Assembly (NCBI RefSeq): GCF_009371985.2
Contig: NZ_VIKU02000001.1
Coordinates: 868,001-932,000, forward strand
From: Pelagihabitans pacificus
GTDB lineage: Bacteria > Bacteroidota > Bacteroidia > Flavobacteriales > Flavobacteriaceae
Direction: 5' to 3'
DNA length: 64,000 bases
Shown piece after piece: positions 45,017 through 53,636 of the stretch. A model generated the notes under the pieces. It was not told the DNA's origin and made no database searches. It saw nothing but the letters and a program-made list of their open reading frames with translations. How positions within the stretch are numbered: the stretch's first letter is position 1; every line of letters begins with the position of its first letter. The position numbers were made by a program, and so were the translations under genes.

Positions 45017-48000
45017 GAAAGTTAATCTCCTATTTTATCAAATACCACGTAGCCGTCGATGTTATCGTGATTGCATTTCTAATCTTTGGAGTCGTAGGGG
45101 CCCTCTCGTTGAAATCCTCCTTTTTTCCATTGACCGAATCCAAGAATGTCTTTATCACCGTCACGTATCCGGGAGCGTCTCCCCAAGAAGTCGAGGAAGG
45201 AATCGTACTTAAAATAGAGGACAACCTAAAGGGATTGGAAGGAGTGGACCGCGTTACTTCGACCTCAAGGGAAAACAGCGGTAGCATCAATGTGGAAATC
45301 GAAAAAGGGCGGGACATTGATTTTATGCTGCTCGAAGTCAAAAACGCCGTTGATCGCGTACCTACCTTCCCAGGTGGGATGGAGCCTTTGATCGTTTCCA
45401 AGCTTGAAGCGGTACGACCGACCATCAGTTTTGCCGTGAGCGGCGAAAACATTCCCCTGGCAACACTCAAACAGATCGCACGACAGATCGAAAACGATAT
45501 TCGTGCCATCGATGGTATTTCCCAAATAGAAATTAGCGGGTATCCGCAAGAGGAAATCGAGATAGCCGTGAACGAAAATAGTTTGTTGGCCTATAATATT
45601 TCCTTCACCGAGGTGGCACAAGCGGTCGGAAACGCCAATATTTTGGTAACTGGTGGAAATATAAAGACCGATGCCGAGGAATATCTGATTCGGGCGAACA
45701 ACCGTTCGTATTACGGCGATGAGCTTTCCAACATTATTATCAAGGCCGACCCTTCGGGCCGGTCCGTACGGTTAAGTGATGTTGCCGTTATTAGAGATCG
45801 CTTTTCCGAGAATCCGAATGCCACGTATTTTAATGGTAACCTGTCGGTTGATGCCACGATTACCAGTACAAATACCGAAGATTTGATCGGTTCCGCGGAA
45901 AAGGTGAAGGAGTACATTACGGCGTTCAACGAGAAGTACGATAATGTACAACTCGATGTGGTCAGGGACCTTTCCACTACGCTCACCCAGCGTACCAAAT
46001 TGCTTACGGAGAACGCCATTATGGGTATGGCATTGGTATTGATATTTCTTTCGCTTTTCCTGAATACCCGATTGGCTTTTTGGGTTGCCTTCGGTCTGCC
46101 CATCGCCTTTTTAGGAATGTTCGTTTTCGCTGGTTTCTTTAACGTGACCATCAACGTGCTTTCGCTGTTCGGGATGATCATCGTCATCGGTATTTTAGTG
46201 GATGACGGTATCGTCATCGCGGAAAATATTTATCAGCATTATGAAAAAGGGAAATCACCGATTCAGGCTGCCATCGATGGCACGATGGAGGTAATACCAC
46301 CAATCGTATCGGCGATCATCACCACCATATTGGCCTTCTCGATATTCCTGTTTCTAGATGGCCGGATCGGCGATTTTTTCGGGGAGGTATCGGTCATCGT
46401 AATTTTGACCTTGGTCGTTTCCTTGGTGGAGGCACTGATCATCTTACCCGCCCACTTGGCGCACTCCAAGGCCCTTCAGCCTGTAGATAAGAAACCCAAA
46501 ACAGGCGTTGCCAAGGCATTTGCCAAGTTGCGAATCATCAATAAGTCGGGAGATCGCTTTATGTCCTATATGCGGGACAAAACCTATGCCCCTGTTCTAA
46601 AGTTTACGCTACAGAACAAGCTGTTGACCTTTGCAATATTTGCAGCAGCCTTGATTCTTACCTTGGGTTCAATAGGCGGAGGTATCATCCGTACTGCCTT
46701 CTTCCCGCGGATTGCGAGCGACAGGGTACAGGTAGAATTGTTGATGCCCAATGGCACGAATGAAAAGGTGACCGATTCGATCATTAGTTTGATCGAGGAA
46801 AAGTCCGAAATTGTCAACGAAGAACTTACCGAACAATATTTGAAGGGAACCGATAAGGTACTTTTTGAAAATGTGATTAAAAGAATTGGCCCGGGATCGT
46901 CAGCGGCCACTTTAACGATTAACTTACTACCAGGGGAAGAGCGCCCCGATGCGATTCGGGCAGACCTCATTACGACCAGGCTCGAAGAATTGGTTGGTCC
47001 CGTCGTCGGCGTGGAAAGTCTTATCTACGGTTCTGGAGGCAACTTTGGGGGAAGTCCGGTTTCCGTATCGCTCCTTGGAAACAATATCCAGGAATTAAAG
47101 GCGGCCAAAAAAGAACTGAAGGATGCCATGTTGAACAATTCCGCCTTAAAGGACATCGCGGATAACGATCCCGCGGGAATCAAGGAAATACGATTGGAGC
47201 TCAAGGAAAACGCCTATCTGCTAGGTTTGGATTTGAGAACCGTTATGAACCAAGTACGTGCCGGTTTTTTTGGAGCCCAGGCCCAGCGCTTTCAACGAGG
47301 TCAGGATGAAATTCGGGTTTGGGTGCGTTATGACCGGGAGAACCGTTCTTCCATTGCCGATCTTGACGATATGCGTATTGTCACCCCTAGTGGTAGCAGG
47401 GTGCCCCTAAAGGAAATCGCCACCTATAGTATCGAAAGGGGTGATGTCGCCATCAATCGATTGGAGGGGCAACGGGAAATTCAGATTTCGGCCGATCTCA
47501 AAGACCCTAAAGCGACCAGTCCCGTGGATATAATGAATGAAATCAAAACGGTCATCATGCCCGAGATTCAATCAAAATATCCTACGGTAACCGCATCCTA
47601 CGAGGGGCAGAATCGAGAGCGTAACAAGTTGTTCGACTCGCTTAATTTCGTGGGGCTTTCTGTACTGGCGTTGATATATATTACCATTGCCTTTACTTTT
47701 AGAAGTTTTAGCCAACCCTTGATGCTGTTGCTTCTGGTTCCGTTTAGTCTTACCGGTGTCGCATGGGGCCATTGGATCCATGATTTCCCCATTAACATTC
47801 TGTCGATGTTGGGAATCATAGCCCTCATTGGAATCATGGTCAACGATGGTCTTGTCCTGATAGGTAGGTTCAATAGCAACCTTCGTCTGGGCATGACGTT
47901 CGATGATGCCATATACGAGGCAGGAAAGTCCCGTTTTCGGGCTATTTTTCTCACCTCTTTAACGACTATCGCAGGTTTGGCCCCTTTGATGTTGGAGACC

Positions 48001-48330
48001 AGTAGGCAGGCGCAATTCTTGATTCCCATGGCCATCTCCATCGCCTATGGTATCGGTTTTGCCACCATTCTCACGTTGTTGATGCTTCCCTTATTCCTAT
48101 CGTTTAGCAATAGGGTAAAAGTTAGTGCCAAATGGTTGAAAACCGGGAACGAGATCACGAAGGAAGAGGTAGAGCGGGCCATTAAGGAACAAAAGGAAGA
48201 AGCGCACTTGGGCGCGTTAGACCATGTGCATGTTAATGGAGAGTCTAAAGATATTCCAGAACACGAGTTAGTCAAAGCCAGCGAACTATTTAAAGAAAGT
48301 ACCACTGAGACGCCAGTAGAGAACCCCTGA
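45013..48330 (+). CDS. RND efflux transporter permease subunit
   Basis: A 1105-residue AcrB/MMPL-superfamily pump. After the first membrane helix come two large periplasmic loops separated by the central membrane block. The signature ILVDDGIVIAENIYQHYEKG is the RND motif around the proton-relay helix, and GIMVNDGLVLIGRFNS is its copy in the second half. SSFFPLTESKNVFITVTYPG is the usual start of the first porter domain. It should use the proton gradient to expel compounds through the adaptor and TolC protein encoded on either side. Substrates cannot be deduced. Confidence 0.93.
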   Translation: MRKLISYFIKYHVAVDVIVIAFLIFGVVGALSLKSSFFPLTESKNVFITVTYPGASPQEVEEGIVLKIEDNLKGLEGVDRVTSTSRENSGSINVEIEKGRDIDFMLLEVKNAVDRVPTFPGGMEPLIVSKLEAVRPTISFAVSGENIPLATLKQIARQIENDIRAIDGISQIEISGYPQEEIEIAVNENSLLAYNISFTEVAQAVGNANILVTGGNIKTDAEEYLIRANNRSYYGDELSNIIIKADPSGRSVRLSDVAVIRDRFSENPNATYFNGNLSVDATITSTNTEDLIGSAEKVKEYITAFNEKYDNVQLDVVRDLSTTLTQRTKLLTENAIMGMALVLIFLSLFLNTRLAFWVAFGLPIAFLGMFVFAGFFNVTINVLSLFGMIIVIGILVDDGIVIAENIYQHYEKGKSPIQAAIDGTMEVIPPIVSAIITTILAFSIFLFLDGRIGDFFGEVSVIVILTLVVSLVEALIILPAHLAHSKALQPVDKKPKTGVAKAFAKLRIINKSGDRFMSYMRDKTYAPVLKFTLQNKLLTFAIFAAALILTLGSIGGGIIRTAFFPRIASDRVQVELLMPNGTNEKVTDSIISLIEEKSEIVNEELTEQYLKGTDKVLFENVIKRIGPGSSAATLTINLLPGEERPDAIRADLITTRLEELVGPVVGVESLIYGSGGNFGGSPVSVSLLGNNIQELKAAKKELKDAMLNNSALKDIADNDPAGIKEIRLELKENAYLLGLDLRTVMNQVRAGFFGAQAQRFQRGQDEIRVWVRYDRENRSSIADLDDMRIVTPSGSRVPLKEIATYSIERGDVAINRLEGQREIQISADLKDPKATSPVDIMNEIKTVIMPEIQSKYPTVTASYEGQNRERNKLFDSLNFVGLSVLALIYITIAFTFRSFSQPLMLLLLVPFSLTGVAWGHWIHDFPINILSMLGIIALIGIMVNDGLVLIGRFNSNLRLGMTFDDAIYEAGKSRFRAIFLTSLTTIAGLAPLMLETSRQAQFLIPMAISIAYGIGFATILTLLMLPLFLSFSNRVKVSAKWLKTGNEITKEEVERAIKEQKEEAHLGALDHVHVNGESKDIPEHELVKASELFKESTTETPVENP

Positions 48331-48334
48331 CCAC

Positions 48335-49723
48335 ATGAAAAAAACACCTTTACCGTGCCTACTCTTTTTCGTAGGGCTAACATCACTTTTCGCACAAGAG
48401 AAATTACTATCCAAACAAGAGGCTTTTAACTTGGCCTTGGAGAATAATTTCGGGATCAAGGTCGCGCAGGGCCAGGTGGCCATTGCCGAAAACAACCAAA
48501 GCGTTTTGAATAGCGGGTTTTTACCCATTCTTACCGGCAACGCTGGTGCTACCTACAATCGGGACGATTCCACCATTGAGTTCCCGGGCCAGTTTCAGAC
48601 CGACGGGGAGGGAAATCCCATCATCGATCCGGACACAGGGAATCAGTTACCGAGGGAGGACTTGATTTTAGACCAGGCAGAAAGCCAACGTTACAATGCC
48701 GGTTTGACCCTTAATTATACCCTCTTTGACGGACTGGGCCGTTTCTATAACTACAAACGATTAAAGGAACAATTTCAGTTAAGTCAATTGCAAGCAAGGG
48801 AGACTATCGAAAATACGATGCTTCAATTGTTCAGCATCTATTTTGAAGTGGCGCGATTGTCTGAAAATGAGCGGGTCTTGGAAGAAGCCTTGCGTATTTC
48901 CTCCCAACGCACGCAGCGTGCGGAATATGCATTTGAATATGGCCAGAATACAAAGTTGGACATCTTGAACGCCCAAGTTGACGTCACCAACGACAGTATA
49001 AATTTGTTGAATACGAGACAACAGTTGGCAAACGTTAAAAGGGATCTCAATGTTATTTTAAGCCAAAATCTGAATGAGACCTTTCAAGTGGATACGTTGG
49101 TGAACTTTATCCCTAAATTACAATTGGAAGAATTTGTCTCCCAATCCGATCTCAACAATGTGGCGTTGCTCCAAACAGAAAAGAATCTGTCGATCAATGC
49201 ATATGATATCAAGGTGAACAAATCGGGTTATCTCCCTACCATTGGGTTAAGTGGCTCCTACGGCTGGAATCTCAACCAAACCGCTGATGGCGCTTTCTTT
49301 CCCGGTGTGAATAATACAAGTTATACTACGAATTTAGGAGCTACCCTTACATGGAACCTTTTCGACGGGGGAGGAACCGCCGTGCGGGTAAAGAACGCCA
49401 AAATTGCCTACGAGAACCAAGAGCTTCTAAAACAACAGGTGCTGTTGGAAGTGGACCGGGACATCCAAAATGCCTTGGCGATTTACGAAAACCGCTTGAA
49501 CATCTACAAAATCCAAGAACAGAACGTCATCACCAATCAAAATAATTTTGAGCGTTCGCGGGAGCAGTTTCAATTGGGGCGTATTACTTCCATCGAATTC
49601 CGGCAGGCCCAGATCAATCTATTGAATGCCCAGACCAATAAAAACCTTGCCAAATACGATGCGAAACTCGCCGAACTGCAATTGCTGCAGTTAACAGGGC
49701 AATTACTGAATGTGGAATTTTAA
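48335..49723 (+). CDS. TolC family outer-membrane efflux protein
   Basis: A 462-residue outer-membrane factor with a signal peptide (MKKTPLPCLLFFVGLTSLFA). It has two internal repeats of long coiled-coil helices, with typical TolC family stretches LTLNYTLFDGLGRFYNYKRL and GATLTWNLFDGGGTAVRVKN, and NLLNAQTNKNLAKYDAKLAE near the end. It provides the exit channel for the pump encoded directly upstream (4 bases apart) and is the last gene of the efflux operon. Confidence 0.92.
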   Translation: MKKTPLPCLLFFVGLTSLFAQEKLLSKQEAFNLALENNFGIKVAQGQVAIAENNQSVLNSGFLPILTGNAGATYNRDDSTIEFPGQFQTDGEGNPIIDPDTGNQLPREDLILDQAESQRYNAGLTLNYTLFDGLGRFYNYKRLKEQFQLSQLQARETIENTMLQLFSIYFEVARLSENERVLEEALRISSQRTQRAEYAFEYGQNTKLDILNAQVDVTNDSINLLNTRQQLANVKRDLNVILSQNLNETFQVDTLVNFIPKLQLEEFVSQSDLNNVALLQTEKNLSINAYDIKVNKSGYLPTIGLSGSYGWNLNQTADGAFFPGVNNTSYTTNLGATLTWNLFDGGGTAVRVKNAKIAYENQELLKQQVLLEVDRDIQNALAIYENRLNIYKIQEQNVITNQNNFERSREQFQLGRITSIEFRQAQINLLNAQTNKNLAKYDAKLAELQLLQLTGQLLNVEF

Positions 49724-49792
49724 AAAGAAAAATGGAACAAAGACTGTATTCATTGTCTTTGTTCTATTCTCTAACCTCTTTACGCTTAACCC

Positions 49793-49975
49793 ATGTACGA
49801 ACATTTCTTTCAATGCCCGTATTGCTGGGAAGATATTTCGATGTTGCTAGACCCTTCCGTCTCCCGGCAGACCTATGTGGAAGACTGTGAGGTCTGTTGC
49901 AATCCCATCGAAGTGACCCCTGTGTTCGAAGAAAACGATTTGGTAGGTTTTGAGGCCCGGGACATCGAGCAATAA
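49793..49975 (+). CDS. CPXCG-motif cysteine-rich protein
   Basis: A 60-residue protein with two zinc-knuckle-like pairs, CPYCWEDIS at residues 8-16 and CEVCCNPIEV further on, matching the CPXCG-motif protein family. The second Trp/Glu-containing stretch and the C-terminal FEARDIEQ are also typical. Function is unknown; it probably binds zinc. It lies 69 bases after the TolC-family gene and may or may not belong to the efflux transcript. Confidence 0.85.
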   Translation: MYEHFFQCPYCWEDISMLLDPSVSRQTYVEDCEVCCNPIEVTPVFEENDLVGFEARDIEQ

Positions 49976-50061
49976 CCCAAATAATACTGCGTGGCATTGG
50001 AATTTTGGAAAGGTCTACTTCCTCTTTGAAACAAGGATTATTATAGAAAGTCCGCCGCTTC

Positions 50062-50433
50062 ATGAAGTTGTCCGATACCATCCCTGCCAAAATATTCCCC
50101 CTTCTTTCGGTAAACTTTATCGGGTTCCCCGGTGATGGCATCGTTATCCCCATCCTTATTTTCATGGTGGTCGATATAGGCGGCAATGGTCTTATCTATG
50201 GAATCTTCGGTGCCAAGGGGCCATTCAAGGTTATCGGAACAGCATGGGCAGTTTTGCCAGCAAGCTGGCATTCATTGTAGGCGGACTATTGTTTGAACGT
50301 ATAACGACCACGGCCTTCTTGATTGGGGGGGATGGTTTTTTTGATCGTACTGCTCTCGATAGGAATCTATTATTTACAGCAGAAAAAGAAGCCTGTAAGT
50401 ATTAAAGAAGTCCAGGTCGGCTCATCGTACTGA
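50062..50433 (+). pseudogene. MFS transporter remnant with internal deletion and frameshift
   Basis: The first about 60 codons, MKLSDTIPAKIFPLLSVNFI and then IGGNGLIYGIFGAKGPFKVIG, match the N terminus of MFS drug transporters (first two membrane segments). The sequence then jumps in a different frame to MGSFASKLAFIVGGLLFERI followed by TTTAFLIGG, which looks like the last part of such a transporter. After a run of seven G at 50325-50331 the frame shifts back to MVFLIVLLLSIGIYYLQQKK and a stop at 50431. About 280 residues in the middle are missing. This is a dead gene beside an active efflux operon. Confidence 0.6.
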
Positions 50434-50771
50434 AATTTATTCGTGATCCTGTAAAGTCCCAACCGATGATTTTGAAACTTATAGGTTTGTCAGGGACTGA
50501 GTTCCGAGCGCTATTCGAACATCGGCCCATAAGGTGTCTTTCCAAATGACCATTTCAATGCCCTTAGGTCACTACAACCCAAGCTACATGTATACCCAAA
50601 CGGGTTTTTAGTTTCCATGCTGTAAAGCAAGTATGGCTTTAGTTGCCAAAAATGCAACACTTTTCATTAGTCTGGACCATACCGATGCATTAGAAAAGCG
50701 ATGGCTTTATCATAAAAAAAGGCCGAATTTCTTCGACCTATTCTTTCAGCGAACCACTTTACATTCAATTT
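50434..50771. other. Intergenic stretch after the MFS remnant
   Basis: About 340 bases with stops in all frames and no recognised element. I see nothing that explains it; it may be an older, unrecognisable part of the decayed transporter locus. Confidence 0.4.
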
Positions 50772-51080
50772 TCATTCATCCAATGTTAGCCCAACGATTT
50801 TTGATATCATAATGTCTTCACCCTCATCGTCAGTTTCCATTTCCGACTCAAAAGTAATTATGAAAGTTTTGCCCTGGTATTGCACATCCATAAGATTAAA
50901 TGATTTCCGAACTTCCTCAGCTATTTCATCAAATTCAAGAGAAAAGCCGTCGGCGTCCAAAAAGTAATAGGTTCCATCCTCTACTGTCTCGAAGGTGGCC
51001 TTCACAGTTTCTTTTTCCTGCGCTTTTGCTGTGGTAGTCATAATCATAAGTGCAAGGATGGTCAAAAGTTTTGTTTTCAT
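50772..51080 (-). CDS. Small secreted acidic hypothetical protein
   Basis: A 102-residue protein with a clean signal peptide (MKTKLLTILALMIMTTTAKAQ) and a mature part of about 80 residues rich in Asp and Glu. It has alternating hydrophobic beta-like stretches such as TYYFLDADGFSLEF and KTFIITFESEME. No family was recognised. It is likely periplasmic or extracellular. Codon use resembles the neighbours, which supports it as a real gene. The genes on both sides are decayed or very small. Confidence 0.7.
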   Translation of the reverse strand: MKTKLLTILALMIMTTTAKAQEKETVKATFETVEDGTYYFLDADGFSLEFDEIAEEVRKSFNLMDVQYQGKTFIITFESEMETDDEGEDIMISKIVGLTLDE

Positions 51081-51192
51081 TGTTTATCGAAAAAGTTAAT
51101 GTTAAATACAACATTGATACACAAAAGCTATAAAAGGTCACCTTTGTTTCATTAGTTTGATCCAAAATTCGACCCAACTCTTAAACCATCCA

Positions 51193-51309
51193 ATGAAAAA
51201 TCCATTCATCGCGTTGTTTTTGGCTCTCCTGACTGGCCCAACTATTTTTGGTCGAACCAACAAAACAAACAATGATTCCCATAAAAAACATCACGGCCTT
51301 CAAAAATAA
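51193..51309 (+). CDS. Very small ORF with signal-like N terminus
   Basis: Thirty-eight codons beginning MKNPFIALFLALLTGPTIFG, a plausible signal peptide, followed by a short polar tail rich in Lys, Asn and His. It may be the start of a broken gene, because the sequence after it is open in another frame. Support is weak. Confidence 0.22.
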   Translation: MKNPFIALFLALLTGPTIFGRTNKTNNDSHKKHHGLQK

Positions 51310-51676
51310 CCGGCTTCCATACTCTGACATTCGCTGGTGTTACACCTACGGAAGCACTTGTATGCCTCAAGTCCAATACCTTTGTCCTCATCGTAGAACC
51401 CAGATTTGAGATAGGCCATAACCTTTTGGATTTTTTTTGGTATACCACCCTATCGATCAATCGTATCGAGAGCTCGTTGTTACACATGCCAATTATTGGT
51501 CGCATCTCCTTTTTAAATGCCCGAAACTTTTTAATTCCGCCCTTTTCGATTGCGTTGATAGCTACCATTAAACTGGCAGTTTTGGGTAGGCCTATAACGT
51601 GCATCATAAGACTCCCATTGGCTCGGGTAATAGGAACGTTCTGCGGAATCTTTGAGATAAACGATGCCACCACCAT
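51242..51676 (-). pseudogene. Possible degraded IS110-type transposase relic
   Basis: The minus-strand frame of 144 codons contains HVIGLPKTASLMVAINAIEK, GGIKKFRAF and WPISNLGSTMRTKVLDLRHT. These loosely resemble the C-terminal Transposase_20 region of IS110 elements (pattern G-I-G-x-K-T-A-x-L, then IS-K-x-G-x-x-x-x-R). The similarity is by eye only and low. The opposite strand is also open over most of this span, so either reading could be chance. No terminal repeats were found. Confidence 0.2.
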
Positions 51677-52034
51677 TCTTTTTGGGGTAATCCATCGATT
51701 CCAACCGGCAAGCGAAGTCAGCCAGATTTTAGCGTTGCGCGTCAGGCCGTATCCGACGTTTTTCGTGATGGCAGAATTTTGTTATCTGCAATTTGATCCG
51801 GCAAGTCTACCCAAGCCCTTGTCAAAGTACCCAAAGGCTATCGGATAGAAGACAGAATAGTCTTGAATTCATAGGCTTACCATTCACTTATGTAGGCTAC
51901 AATGCAGGAACTCCACTGAATTCAAATTCCTGCGAAATTTTAAAATTTTGTCGTCCCTATGAAGATATGTTCGCAAATGTGGTGACAAACTAGCCCCAGA
52001 TGTGTATCTATTAAGAACAAAAGTCATTAAGGTC
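51310..52034. other. Probably decayed sequence
   Basis: Over 700 bases in which a long frame is open on each strand at various points, but none starts well, matches a family or fits an operon. Apart from the weak transposase-like signal I see nothing definite. Confidence 0.35.
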
Positions 52035-52298
52035 ATGAAAAAAGTAAAAATCGATGTTGGATGTAGCAGTCTGGAAAGTTTACAAACATTGGCGACCAAC
52101 CTTCCCGACCTATTTACCAAATGCGAGGTTATTGAATTTACCTTGAACAACGGACAAAAACAGGAAAGGATAAAACTAGTTGTAGGAGATACCGTGTATT
52201 TGATTAAACGATCGGCGTTGACTTCGCTCAGTGGAATCCCGAAAGACAGGGAATATGATTCCCCCTATTTGGTTGAAGCACCGGATGCAGGGCTCTAA
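52035..52298 (+). CDS. Small hypothetical protein
   Basis: An 87-residue protein starting at ATG 52035, with an AAGG stretch just upstream. The sequence begins MKKVKIDVGCSSLESLQTLA and continues with beta-strand-like segments (CEVIEFTLNNGQKQERIKLV). There is no signal peptide or membrane segment, and no family was recognised. An upstream GTG at 52002 would add 11 residues. Its composition is like real genes of this genome. It stands alone between decayed DNA and a convergent gene. Confidence 0.5.
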   Translation: MKKVKIDVGCSSLESLQTLATNLPDLFTKCEVIEFTLNNGQKQERIKLVVGDTVYLIKRSALTSLSGIPKDREYDSPYLVEAPDAGL

Positions 52299-52416
52299 GA
52301 TTGGAGTTCCAATCCGTTCAAAAGATATTTCTTTGAACACATCACACGTTAAAAGAGATTCTGTCAAATCATAGGAGTTGAGTGAGGGCTAGAAAAATAA
52401 TCTAGCCCCAATTTTT

Positions 52417-52674
52417 TTATCCTATCCAGTTGAACAATATGTACAATAACAAAAAGGTCATGGTTATGAGTACAATCAGAAAGGATGCTGCATGCTTTTC
52501 AAAGTAATTTCGGATGCGAACCAATGCCCTGGTCGAATTGGTAATCAACGCTTCCTCAAAGCCAATTTGCTTTTTACGATTTACCTTGGTGATACCAACC
52601 TGCCTCTGACTAGACCTTACTTGTTTCAAAAATTGTTTGTACTCTTTTTTATGAAGCGCATGACTGTCTTTCAT
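52417..52674 (-). CDS. Small tail-anchored hypothetical membrane protein
   Basis: An 85-residue protein with a basic, polar N-terminal region (many Lys, Arg and Gln) and one hydrophobic helix at the very end (AASFLIVLITMTFLLLYILF), so it is probably C-terminally anchored in the inner membrane with the basic part in the cytoplasm. No family was recognised. It lies 21 bases downstream of the 229-residue hypothetical gene on the same strand. Confidence 0.55.
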   Translation of the reverse strand: MKDSHALHKKEYKQFLKQVRSSQRQVGITKVNRKKQIGFEEALITNSTRALVRIRNYFEKHAASFLIVLITMTFLLLYILFNWIG

Positions 52675-52695
52675 TTTTTCCTATTTAATAGCTTG

Positions 52696-53385
52696 TTAAA
52701 CCTTGTCGGTATATAACTTTAGGACCGCTCGGAACGAATCCGTAAATTTCAAATCATCGAACCAATACCCCGAGGATATAATTTTGAATTCTTTTGTTAG
52801 TCCTGTCTGGCTCTGCGATAAATGCCAAATAATATCTTTGGCCTCAGTGAAATTACCCTCGATTAGTTGTTTTTCGAATAGCCGATTGATCAGCCCGTTC
52901 TCGGGCATACCCTGTGCCAGCAACCGAATCAGGTCGGTTTCTATGTTGTCATTGCCAAAAGCCTTTATTTCTGTGGCTTTTGAAGTAATTCGAACTTTAA
53001 ACGATACGGCTTCGGGTTTTGGAAACGTTCCCCCATACGCCTCGTATAGCAGCTGCCCACAGTTAAAAAACTGTTCATGCTTTGATATATCGGCATATTC
53101 TACCCATAGTTTTTCATCTATTATGTCATCTGCAAGGGCTTTCACCTGACCTATTCTCAGGGCATCGCCAAAAACGTAACTCAAGACCAGCTCTGCACTT
53201 TCCTCGGGTCGGTTATCGGACAAGGCCAAAAGGCACATTTCCTCTAGCTCATCCACGGCCACGGAAGCGGTATCGGAATAGTCCATACGGTTTAAAAGAT
53301 CAACGTATTTCTGCGGTGTCCAAAACCCTTCTATTTTTCGTATTGTTTTGAAATCCCATACATCGACTTTACAATCTAGTTTCAT
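52696..53385 (-). CDS. Hypothetical protein of 229 residues
   Basis: I start at ATG 53385 (MKLDCKVDVWDFKTIRKIEG), since the longer frame to 53442 begins with a hydrophobic, unlikely stretch. The protein is soluble-looking, mostly helical and acidic, with a central region SAELVLSYVFGDALRIGQVK and a C-terminal part containing LSQSQTGLTKEFKI. No signal peptide, membrane segment or known motif was seen. The downstream small membrane protein is probably co-transcribed. Function is unknown. Confidence 0.7.
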   Translation of the reverse strand: MKLDCKVDVWDFKTIRKIEGFWTPQKYVDLLNRMDYSDTASVAVDELEEMCLLALSDNRPEESAELVLSYVFGDALRIGQVKALADDIIDEKLWVEYADISKHEQFFNCGQLLYEAYGGTFPKPEAVSFKVRITSKATEIKAFGNDNIETDLIRLLAQGMPENGLINRLFEKQLIEGNFTEAKDIIWHLSQSQTGLTKEFKIISSGYWFDDLKFTDSFRAVLKLYTDKV

Positions 53386-53636
53386 TTGATATTCTATTTT
53401 GCGGTATATACTTGATACACTTAAAATAAAAAAGGTCACCAAGGCAGTGAATGGGATACTTGGTAGGCGGTTACAGATGCGTTCTAATCGACTGCATGAC
53501 GCAAGCCAAAGAAATACCTAAACCAAGTCTGATATTCGCTTTGGCCGAATCTTACGGAAAAAGGATATCTGACTGGCGGGGTGGCAGGGTTTCTTTGCCT
53601 GTATTTTCCCGTTGCCAATATCCTTCCGCGTATACC

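Noticed and set aside
45711-46217. Long minus-strand frame inside the RND pump gene
   Set aside because: It is antisense to a clearly recognised pump and lacks any family feature.
50041-50271. Minus-strand frame of 76 codons with a Cys-rich start and an Asp-rich middle
   Set aside because: The plus strand over the same bases matches the N and C ends of an MFS transporter, so this frame is its shadow.
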